Below, one piece after another: positions 18,227 to 25,505 of a stretch of DNA of 64,000 nt. Every line of letters begins with the position of its first letter. Position 1 is the first letter of the stretch. Source of the stretch: Rikenellaceae bacterium (GTDB lineage: Bacteria > Bacteroidota > Bacteroidia > Bacteroidales > Rikenellaceae); assembly GCA_017442365.1 (NCBI GenBank), contig JAFRZW010000016.1, forward strand, positions 124,001-188,000, written 5' to 3'. The position numbers and the translations under genes are program-made. Under the pieces are notes generated by a model, which saw only the letters and a program-made list of their open reading frames with translations, had not been told where the DNA came from and made no database searches.

Positions 18227-20134
18227 ATGGCAAAGATTATTGGTATCGACTTAGGTACTACCAACTCGTGTGTAGCAGTTATGGAGGGCAACGAGCCCGT
18301 CGTAATCCCCAACAGCGAGGGTCATCGCACAACCCCTTCGATCGTGGCGTTCACCGACGCTAACGAGCGCAAGGTGGGCGATCCCGCAAAGCGTCAGGCT
18401 ATCACCAACCCCAAGCGCACGGTCTTCTCGATCAAGCGTTTTATGGGTGAGACTTACGATCAGGTTGCAAGCGACATCGCACGTGTTCCCTACACCGTAG
18501 CTCGCGGCGACAACAACACTCCCCGTGTAGATATCGACGGCCGTCAGTACACCGCACAGGAGATCTCGGCTATCATCTTGCAGAAGATGAAGAAGACCGC
18601 TGAGGACTATCTGGGTACTGAGGTTTCGGAGGCAGTGATCACCGTTCCCGCATACTTCTCGGACTCGCAGCGTCAGGCAACGAAGGAGGCAGGCGAGATC
18701 GCAGGTTTGAAGGTGCGCCGTATCATCAACGAGCCTACCGCAGCTGCTTTGGCTTACGGTATGGACAAGAAGAACAAGGATATGAAGATCGCCGTATATG
18801 ACCTCGGTGGCGGTACGTTCGATATTTCGATCCTCGAATTGGGTGATGGTGTATTTGAGGTTAAATCGACCAATGGTGATACTCACCTGGGTGGTGATGA
18901 CTTCGACCACGTACTGATCGACTTTATGGCCGAGTCGTTCAAGATGGAGCACGGTATCGACCTGCGTCAGGACGCAATGGCATTGCAGCGCTTGAAGGAG
19001 GCAGCCGAGAAGGCTAAGATCGAGCTCTCGTCGACCACCTCGACCGAGATCAACCTGCCCTACATTATGCCCGTCAATGGTATTCCTCAGCACTTGGTGA
19101 TGACCTTGACCCGCGCTAAGTTTGAGCAGTTGTGCGACCACCTGGTACGCAAGACCATCGAGCCTTGTAAGATCGCTCTGCGCGACGCAGGTTTGCAGGC
19201 ATCGCAGATCGACGAGGTTATTCTGGTGGGTGGTTCGACCCGTATCCCCGCAATCCAGAAGGTTGTAGAGGAGTTCTTCGGTAAGACCCCCAACAAGAGC
19301 GTAAACCCCGATGAGGTTGTTGCTATCGGTGCATCGATTCAGGGTGGTGTGCTGACCGGTGAGGTTAAGGACGTGCTGCTGTTGGACGTAACTCCGCTGT
19401 CGCTCGGTATCGAGACTCTGGGTGGCGTATTTACCAAGCTGATTGAGGCTAACACCACGATCCCGACCCGCAAGAGCGAGGTATTCTCGACTGCGTCGGA
19501 CAACCAGCCTTCGGTTGAGATCAACGTATGCCAGGGCGAGCGTCCTATGGCACGCGACAATAAGTCGATCGGTCGTTTCCACTTGGACGGTATCCCCGCA
19601 GCTCCGCGTGGTGTTCCGCAGATTGAGGTAACGTTCGACATCGACGCTAACGGTATCTTGAACGTATCGGCTAAGGATAAGGGTACGGGCAAGGAGCAGA
19701 AGATCCGTATCGAGGCATCGTCGGGTCTGACCGAGCAGGAGATCCAGCGTATGCGCGACGAGGCTAAGGCTAACGAGGCTAAGGATAAGGAGGAGAAGGA
19801 GCGTATCGAGAAGATCAACGCAGCCGATTCGCACATCTTCACCACCGAGAAGCAGTTGAAGGAGTACGGCGATAAGATCCCCGCTGACAAGAAGGCGGCT
19901 ATCGAGGGTGCTCTCGGCAAGCTCAAAGAGGCTCACAAGGCAGCCGATCTGGCCGCTATCGACGCAGCTATGACCGAGTTGAACAACGCTTGGCAGGCAG
20001 CATCGCAGGACATCTACGCAAGCCAGCAGGCTCAGCAGCAGGCACAGAACGCTCAGGGTGGCGCACAGCAGAATGGTGGCGCACAGGGCGGTCAGCAGCA
20101 GCCTGAGGACGTTGAGTTCGAGGAGGTGAAGTAA
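18227..20134 (+). CDS. dnaK: Hsp70 chaperone DnaK
   Basis: 635 residues, full length. The nucleotide-binding domain begins [17 protein letters not shown] and includes [19 protein letters not shown]; the interdomain linker is [17 protein letters not shown]; the C-terminal lid ends in a Gln/Gly/Ala-rich tail and EDVEFEEVK. DnaK binds exposed hydrophobic peptides in an ATP-driven cycle with DnaJ and GrpE. Neither cochaperone gene is adjacent. It is followed by its own terminator. Confidence 0.98.
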   Translation: MAKIIGIDLGTTNSCVAVMEGNEPVVIPNSEGHRTTPSIVAFTDANERKVGDPAKRQAITNPKRTVFSIKRFMGETYDQVASDIARVPYTVARGDNNTPRVDIDGRQYTAQEISAIILQKMKKTAEDYLGTEVSEAVITVPAYFSDSQRQATKEAGEIAGLKVRRIINEPTAAALAYGMDKKNKDMKIAVYDLGGGTFDISILELGDGVFEVKSTNGDTHLGGDDFDHVLIDFMAESFKMEHGIDLRQDAMALQRLKEAAEKAKIELSSTTSTEINLPYIMPVNGIPQHLVMTLTRAKFEQLCDHLVRKTIEPCKIALRDAGLQASQIDEVILVGGSTRIPAIQKVVEEFFGKTPNKSVNPDEVVAIGASIQGGVLTGEVKDVLLLDVTPLSLGIETLGGVFTKLIEANTTIPTRKSEVFSTASDNQPSVEINVCQGERPMARDNKSIGRFHLDGIPAAPRGVPQIEVTFDIDANGILNVSAKDKGTGKEQKIRIEASSGLTEQEIQRMRDEAKANEAKDKEEKERIEKINAADSHIFTTEKQLKEYGDKIPADKKAAIEGALGKLKEAHKAADLAAIDAAMTELNNAWQAASQDIYASQQAQQQAQNAQGGAQQNGGAQGGQQQPEDVEFEEVK

Positions 20135-20161
20135 CGCCTTAGCTTACATAAGATTTCAGAG

Positions 20162-20200
20162 AGAACCGATCTCCAAGTGCGGAGGTCGGTTCTTTTTTTT
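20162..20200 (+). terminator. Terminator of dnaK
   Basis: Perfect 13-bp stem AGAACCGATCTCC / GGAGGTCGGTTCT, six-base loop, T run. Confidence 0.93.
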
Positions 20201-20201
20201 G

Positions 20202-20218
20202 ATTCTCGATTCCCGATT
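20202..20218. repeat. Short heptad repeat behind dnaK
   Basis: ATTCTCG-ATTCCCG-ATT: two 7-bp units with the same ATTC start and period as the longer arrays at 25461, 32339, 32546 and 59059. Confidence 0.4.
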
Positions 20219-20312
20219 GAGTTGTTAAACAGTAGTTGAGGGTTTGGGTATTTCATTATCGGCGGGTGTGTGTATTTATTTAGTGCAAATGAATTTTGAA
20301 TAGATGCTGACG

Positions 20313-20382
20313 CACCTTCGCGGGCTGGGGCGGTCGCCCAAAGGGCGAGCCCGCGAAGGTGTACGATTTCTAATAGAAATCG
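20313..20382. repeat. GC-rich inverted repeat plus companion hairpin
   Basis: Perfect 14-bp arms CACCTTCGCGGGCT (20313-20326) and AGCCCGCGAAGGTG (20348-20361) enclose GGGGCGGTCGCCCAAAGGGCG; a second hairpin GATTTC-TAATA-GAAATC follows. The arms and core match, in reverse orientation, the element at 32452-32498. The remainder of the 454-bp gap before secDF is AT-rich and carries only the secDF promoter. Confidence 0.75.
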
Positions 20383-20498
20383 CGTTTTATGATTTCGAAC
20401 GACAGTGAATAATCAGATTATCTATTTTACTTTTTGATTTTGAATACATATCAAACGACAAAAACGCCCCAAAGATGATAATTTTACACAAAATCGTG

Positions 20499-20527
20499 TT
20501 GTAATTAGAGAAAAATTAGTATTTTTG
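20499..20527 (+). promoter_or_regulatory. Promoter of secDF
   Basis: TTG (20499-20501), 18 bp, TATTTTTG (20520-20527). The start codon is 62 bp downstream of the -7 element. Confidence 0.55.
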
Positions 20528-20588
20528 CGTCCTATTGGCGAGTTATGTCAAAACGAAACAATAATACAAATAAATAATTTACTAAACA

Positions 20589-23500
20589 ATGCAAAACAAA
20601 GGAGTAATTAAACTATTGGCAGTCCTTTTGGCGATTGCCTGTGTTTATCAGCTCTCGTTCTCGTTCGCGACACGCAGAGTTGAGAAGAAAGCAGTTGAGT
20701 ATGCTGCTACCTATCCCGTTGAGCTGCAAGACAAAATGGAACAGCAGTATCTTGATTCGGTCAAGAATCTGCCCGTTTACAGCTTGGGAATCGTAGATTA
20801 CACTTACAAAGATTGTCAGGAGAAGGAGATTAACCTCGGTCTGGACTTGAAGGGCGGTATGAACGTAATGCTCGAAGTCCAGCAGGGCGACGTGCTGAAA
20901 TCGTTGTCGGACGACTCGCAGGATCCTAAGTTCCTCGAAGCGTTGAGCCTCACCTCGGAGCAGACTCGCGATGGTGGCGATTATATCGCACTCTTTGCGA
21001 AGAACTATGCACAGGTGTCGGGTGGTCAGCCTTTGGCGCTGATTTTCAACACTCCGTCGATGAAGGAGATCAACGCTAACTCGACCGATGAGGAGGTTTT
21101 GAAGGTTCTGCGTTCGGAGAGCGACGACGCTATCGCAGCATCGTATGACATTCTGCGTTCGCGTATCGACCGTTTCGGTGTAACCTCGCCCAATATCCAG
21201 CGTCTGCCCAACTCGAACCGCATTCTGGTTGAGTTGCCGGGTGTTAAGGAGCCTGAGCGTGTGCGTAAGCTTTTGCAGGGTTCGGCATCGTTGGAGTTCT
21301 GGGAGACTTACAGCACCAACGAGTTGATCGGTGCATTGGAGCAGGCTGATGCTCTGTTGCGCAATATCAATGCAACTGAGGCTGCTCCCGCTGAGGCTGC
21401 TCCCGCAGAGGAGGCATCGGAGGAGGTTGCTGAGGCTGAGGTAGTTGAAGAGGCTGCTCCCGCTGAGGATAACGCTCTGGTAGCTGAGGTTGCTGAGCAG
21501 GCTTCGGAGGAGGCTGTTGCAACTGAGGGTATGAGCTTCGAGGAGCAGGAGAAACTGAATCCTCTGTTTGTTCGTCTGTACCCCGGTGCAGTTTATGCTG
21601 ATTCGAACAATCCGGTGATTGGTTATGCAACTTCGACCGATACCACTATTGTAAATAAGTATCTGGCAATGCCTCAGATCAAGGCTCTGTTCCCCCGCGA
21701 CGTACGCTTTATGTGGAGCGTTAAGCCCTACGAGAACAAGCGTGCAGCTGCTGAGGGTATCGCTGATCCTTTCGATGGCAAGTTCGAGTTGTTCGCAGTT
21801 AAGGTTAACACCTTCGATGGCAAGGCTCCGCTCGATGGTAGCGTAGTTGTTGATGCTACGGCAGACTACGCACGTCAGGGTGCTGATGCTGAGGTTTCGA
21901 TGACGATGAACTCGGAGGGTATGCAGAAGTGGGCACAGCTGACCGGTCAGAACATCGGTCGTGCAATCGCAATCGCTCTGGACGGTTACATCTACTCGGC
22001 TCCCAACGTACTGTCGGCAATCGACGGCGGTCAGTCGCGTATTACCGGTAACTTCACCATCAACGAGGCAAAGGACTTGGCTAACGTATTGAAGTCGGGT
22101 AAGGTTCGTGCTCCGTCGCGCATTATTCAGGATACCGTTGTAGGTCCTTCGTTGGGTCAGGAGTCGATCAACGCAGGTATGTTCTCGTTCGTTATCGCAT
22201 TCGTTTTGGTACTGATCTATATGTGCGTATTTTATAGCACTGGTGGTTGGATCTCGTGCATTGCATTGGTTTCGAACTTGTTCTTGCTGATGGGCGTATT
22301 GGTATCGTTTGGCGCAGTTCTGACCCTGCCCGGTATCGCAGGTATCGTACTGACGATGGGTATGGCAGTTGATGCTAACGTAATTATCTACGAGCGTATC
22401 AAGGAGGAGTTGCGTGCAGGCAAGGGCATCGGCGCAGCTGTTAAGGACGGTTATAGCAACGCTTACTCGGCAATTATCGACGGTCAGCTGACTACGATGA
22501 TCACCGGTATCGTTCTGTTCATCTTCGGTAACGGTCCTGTTCAGGGCTTCGCAACCACGCTGATCATCGGTATCATCACTTCGGTATTTACCTCGATCTA
22601 CATCACTCGTCTGATCATCGACGCACTGATCAACAAGGGCAAGAACGTTAAGTTCTCGTACAAGTGGTCGGAGAACCTGCTGGCTAACACCAAGTTCGAT
22701 TTCATCGGCAAGCGCAAGATCGCTTACATCATTTCGGGTACTATGCTCGTTCTGTCGATTGCGTCGTTCGCTCTGCGCGGTTTCAATATGGGCGTTGAGT
22801 TCACTGGTGGTCGTGCTTACGTAGTTCGTTTCGACCAGAATGTGTCGGCTGATGCTGTTCGTGCAGCATTGGAGAACGCCTTCCCGGGTGATGCAAGCAG
22901 CGTCAGCTTGGAGGTTAAGCAGTATGGCGATGAGAACCAGATGCGTATCGTAACCCAGTATAAGTTCGACGATACTTCGGAGGAGGCAACTGCTGAGGTA
23001 GATCAGTTGCTCTATGAGAACTTGAAGGGTCTGTATTCGTATGAGATCACTCTCGACGGTTTCACCAGCACACAGACCGACCAGAACGGTATCATCTCGG
23101 CAGACAAGATCGGTCCTTCGATCGCACGCGATATGACTCGCTCGGCATTCTTGGCGGTAATCTTCTCGCTGATCGCAATCGCACTCTACATTATGATGCG
23201 ATTCAAGAAGTGGCAGTGGGGTATGGGTGCAGTCGTTTCGCTGACCCACAACGCACTGCTCGTGATGGGCTTGTTCTCGTTGCTGTACGGTCTGTTGCCC
23301 TTCGCATTGGAGATCAACCAGTCGTTCATTGCAGCGATCCTGACCATCATCGGTTACTCGATCAACGATACCGTGGTTATCTTCGACCGTATCCGTGAGT
23401 ACCAGGCACTCTATCCGAAGCGCACGATCGGTGAGAACATCAACAAGGCTATCAACTCGACTCTGTCGCGTACGTTGAATACCTCGGGTACGACGTTCGT

Positions 23501-23657
23501 AACTCTGTTGGCGATCTTCTTGTTCGGTGGTGAGACTATCCGTGGTTTCGTCTTCGCTCTGATGTTCGGTATCATCGTAGGTACCTACTCGTCGGTATTC
23601 GTAGCAACTCCCGTTGCATACGAGATGATGACCAAGAGCAAGAATAAGAAGAATTAA
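20589..23657 (+). CDS. secDF: Fused protein-translocase subunit SecDF
   Basis: 1022 residues, SecD and SecF in one chain, the usual Bacteroidetes arrangement. SecD half: an N-terminal membrane helix, LGLDLKGGMNVMLEVQ, a large periplasmic domain, then a membrane block starting SINAGMFSFVIAFVLVLIYM with VLTMGMAVDANVIIYERI. The SecF half begins around LANTKFDFIGKRK, with GYSINDTVVIFDRIREY. The complex uses the proton gradient to pull secreted proteins across the inner membrane. Odd feature: an acidic Ala/Glu-rich low-complexity insert (about residues 260-315, DNA 21367-21535) interrupts the first periplasmic domain. Confidence 0.97.
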   Translation: MQNKGVIKLLAVLLAIACVYQLSFSFATRRVEKKAVEYAATYPVELQDKMEQQYLDSVKNLPVYSLGIVDYTYKDCQEKEINLGLDLKGGMNVMLEVQQGDVLKSLSDDSQDPKFLEALSLTSEQTRDGGDYIALFAKNYAQVSGGQPLALIFNTPSMKEINANSTDEEVLKVLRSESDDAIAASYDILRSRIDRFGVTSPNIQRLPNSNRILVELPGVKEPERVRKLLQGSASLEFWETYSTNELIGALEQADALLRNINATEAAPAEAAPAEEASEEVAEAEVVEEAAPAEDNALVAEVAEQASEEAVATEGMSFEEQEKLNPLFVRLYPGAVYADSNNPVIGYATSTDTTIVNKYLAMPQIKALFPRDVRFMWSVKPYENKRAAAEGIADPFDGKFELFAVKVNTFDGKAPLDGSVVVDATADYARQGADAEVSMTMNSEGMQKWAQLTGQNIGRAIAIALDGYIYSAPNVLSAIDGGQSRITGNFTINEAKDLANVLKSGKVRAPSRIIQDTVVGPSLGQESINAGMFSFVIAFVLVLIYMCVFYSTGGWISCIALVSNLFLLMGVLVSFGAVLTLPGIAGIVLTMGMAVDANVIIYERIKEELRAGKGIGAAVKDGYSNAYSAIIDGQLTTMITGIVLFIFGNGPVQGFATTLIIGIITSVFTSIYITRLIIDALINKGKNVKFSYKWSENLLANTKFDFIGKRKIAYIISGTMLVLSIASFALRGFNMGVEFTGGRAYVVRFDQNVSADAVRAALENAFPGDASSVSLEVKQYGDENQMRIVTQYKFDDTSEEATAEVDQLLYENLKGLYSYEITLDGFTSTQTDQNGIISADKIGPSIARDMTRSAFLAVIFSLIAIALYIMMRFKKWQWGMGAVVSLTHNALLVMGLFSLLYGLLPFALEINQSFIAAILTIIGYSINDTVVIFDRIREYQALYPKRTIGENINKAINSTLSRTLNTSGTTFVTLLAIFLFGGETIRGFVFALMFGIIVGTYSSVFVATPVAYEMMTKSKNKKN

Positions 23658-23681
23658 TCGGCCGAAAGGTCAAAACAGAAA

Positions 23682-23719
23682 AAGAAGGCTCGCAAATGGT
23701 TGCGGGTCTTCTTTTTTTT
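23682..23719 (+). terminator. Terminator of secDF
   Basis: AAGAAGGCTCGCAA pairs with TTGCGGGTCTTCTT (G-U pair and one mismatch), four-base loop, then eight Ts. Its 3' arm carries the -33 box of the next promoter. Confidence 0.85.
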
Positions 23720-23730
23720 GTGTAGTTTTG
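23700..23730 (+). promoter_or_regulatory. Promoter of cdaA, embedded in the secDF terminator
   Basis: TTG at 23700-23702, 20 bp, TAGTTTTG at 23723-23730, 22 bp before the cdaA ATG. The -33 box is the first part of the 3' arm of the terminator. Confidence 0.6.
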
Positions 23731-23752
23731 CGGTGAATAATCGAAACAAACA

Positions 23753-24580
23753 ATGGGATTCATTCACATCGGCATAATTGATATCATCGACATCTTTTTG
23801 GTGGCGATGATGCTCTACTATCTCTATCGTGTAACGCGCGGCACCAATGCTTTCAGTATCATTCTGGGTGTGGTGATGCTCTACCTGATGTATGTGGTGG
23901 TACGAGCGCTCAATATGGAGCTTCTTTCGGGCATTTTGGGGCAGTTTATCGGCGTAGGTATTATCGCTGTGGTTGTGATCTTCCAGCCCGAGATTCGACG
24001 TTTTTTGCAGATGCTCGGCTTGCAGCAGAACCAACGTATCTCGCGCTTTTTCGGAGGTGAGAACAATGAGGACGACCTCGATGTCGATTCGTTGGTGAAG
24101 GCGTGTATCGATATGGGCGAAACCAAGACGGGTGCGCTGATTGTGTTGCAACAGACCTCGGACCTGAGTCTGATGGCTGAGGGTGGTATTGCGGTCGATG
24201 CCAAGGTGTCGCCATCGTTGTTGGAGAATCTCTTTTTCAAGAACTCGCCTCTGCACGACGGAGCGATCATCATCAATCGCAACCGCGTTGTGGCAGCGCG
24301 TTGTATCCTGCCCTCGACACAGTCGCAGGTACCCAAGTCGTATGGTACGCGCCATCGCGCCGCGTTGGGTATGAGCGAGGTTTCGGACGCAATTATTTTG
24401 GTTGTTTCAGAGGAGACAGGTGCTCTGTCGATTGCACAAGGTGGTGTGATTCAGCGCGATATCGAGCCTGAGAAGTTTAAGTCGGTGTTGGTCCGCCGTC
24501 TGAATATGAATGTCGAGCGCAGTCGCACGACTGATCGATTCTTCCGCCGCTTCAAGCGCAATCATCAGCAAGAGAAATAG
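23753..24580 (+). CDS. cdaA: Membrane diadenylate cyclase CdaA (c-di-AMP synthase)
   Basis: 275 residues. Three N-terminal membrane helices (about 8-85) are followed by a DAC domain with the catalytic D169-G170-A171 (PLHDGAII) and R200-H201-R202 (TRHRAALG) motifs. It condenses two ATP into cyclic di-AMP, a messenger for potassium and osmotic balance and cell-wall homeostasis. The regulator gene ybbR, a common partner elsewhere, is not next to it. Start ATG 23753 follows its promoter by 22 bp. Confidence 0.95.
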   Translation: MGFIHIGIIDIIDIFLVAMMLYYLYRVTRGTNAFSIILGVVMLYLMYVVVRALNMELLSGILGQFIGVGIIAVVVIFQPEIRRFLQMLGLQQNQRISRFFGGENNEDDLDVDSLVKACIDMGETKTGALIVLQQTSDLSLMAEGGIAVDAKVSPSLLENLFFKNSPLHDGAIIINRNRVVAARCILPSTQSQVPKSYGTRHRAALGMSEVSDAIILVVSEETGALSIAQGGVIQRDIEPEKFKSVLVRRLNMNVERSRTTDRFFRRFKRNHQQEK

Positions 24581-24605
24581 ATCAACCGCCAAAAGCGAAC
24601 GCAAT

Positions 24606-24642
24606 AAAAATCCCGCCTCCGAAACGGAAGGCGGGATTTTTT
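24606..24642. terminator. Bidirectional terminator between cdaA and slyD
   Basis: AATCCCGCCTCC / GGAAGGCGGGATT with As before and Ts after, so it serves the convergent genes on both strands. Confidence 0.9.
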
Positions 24643-24668
24643 GTGTCGAACTCTATTCGACCCTTCGA

Positions 24669-25220
24669 TTAGTGGCAGCAGCCGTCGTTGCAACCGCAAC
24701 CGTCGCCGCACTCGTCGCCACAGCTATCGTGCTCGCAACCGCAGCCGCAGCCGCCCTTCGGAGCCAGATCCTCGGGCTGTACGTCGCGTACGCCAACAAC
24801 CTTAACCTCGAAGTTGAGCACCTTGCCTGCCATCGGGTGGTTGAAGTCCATCTTCACGGTCTCCTCGCCAACCTCGCGGATAGTGCCGAGCATACGGTTA
24901 CCTTGGTTATCGCTCATAGGTACCTGATTACCAACGAACAACATCTCCTCAGCCAGCTTGCCATCGATCATAAAGATATTTTTGGGCAGATCGACGATAG
25001 CCTCAGCGATCACCTCGCCGTAGCCATCTTTGGGTTGGAGGGTAAATGCCACCTCGTCGCCAATCTCTTTGCCGAGGATAGCCTCCTCGAACTTGGGGAG
25101 CAACATACCCGTTCCGAAGATAAATTCGAGGGGGTGTTCGGGGTGCGACTGGTCAGCGATCTGACCATCAACCGTCAGTTTGTAATCTACCGATACAAAT
25201 TTGTTCTGTTCTACTTTCAT
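24669..25220 (-). CDS. slyD: FKBP-type peptidyl-prolyl isomerase with metal-binding tail (SlyD-like)
   Basis: 183 residues from the ATG at 25220 (MKVEQNKFVSVDYKL). The frame stays open further upstream to 25370, but that part runs through a repeat element and is not expected to be coding. FKBP core: LEFIFGTGMLLPKFEEAILGKEIGD, an inserted flap (IFMIDGKLAEEMLFVG), and PMAGKVLNFEVKVVGV. The C-terminus is a Cys/His/Asp-rich tail (GGCGCGCEHDSCGDECGDGC, ending CCH), as in nickel/zinc-binding SlyD. It isomerises prolyl bonds, chaperones nascent chains and may store or deliver nickel or zinc. Confidence 0.93.
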   Translation of the reverse strand: MKVEQNKFVSVDYKLTVDGQIADQSHPEHPLEFIFGTGMLLPKFEEAILGKEIGDEVAFTLQPKDGYGEVIAEAIVDLPKNIFMIDGKLAEEMLFVGNQVPMSDNQGNRMLGTIREVGEETVKMDFNHPMAGKVLNFEVKVVGVRDVQPEDLAPKGGCGCGCEHDSCGDECGDGCGCNDGCCH

Positions 25221-25277
25221 TGTTTTGTATTGTTTATTAAAAGTTTGTAATCTTTGTTCGAGCCTCGACCTTGCGCG

Positions 25278-25375
25278 CGCGACGTTCCGTCGCGGTTGCA
25301 ATTCTGACCCACCCCCAACCCCCCGCCTCAGGCAGGGGCTTAGCCGCCTGCGCGGCGGGTTGCGAGCCAAAGCGT
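25278..25375. repeat. GC-rich inverted-repeat element between slyD and gcvP
   Basis: Begins with CGCGACG-TTC-CGTCGCG (25278-25294), then a C-rich run (CCCACCCCCAACCCCCC) and nested hairpins such as GCAGGGGC-TTA-GCC-GCCTGC. It raises local GC far above the AT-rich flanks. No gene is evident in 25221-25505. Confidence 0.55.
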
Positions 25376-25460
25376 TTGGTCGTTGCCAATTTAAGTATTT
25401 GTATATTACGCAATTATATTCATCTCACAATCCAATTCAATCCCCCAAACCGTAACTCTC

Positions 25461-25499
25461 AATTCTCAATTGTGAATTGTGAATTGTGAATTGTGAATC
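25461..25499. repeat. Heptad tandem repeat behind gcvP
   Basis: On the minus (gcvP) strand this reads four ATTCACA units, then ATTGAGA and ATT, beginning a few bases after the gcvP stop at 25506. Confidence 0.8.
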
Positions 25500-25505
25500 A
25501 AACCC

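Noticed and set aside
25221..25370. N-terminal extension of slyD
   Set aside because: It runs through a GC-rich inverted repeat and adds residues unlike any FKBP; the ATG at 25220 starts the family's conserved sequence.
25461..25499. Heptad arrays as a CRISPR
   Set aside because: Repeats are 7 bp and contiguous with no spacers, and no cas genes are present.
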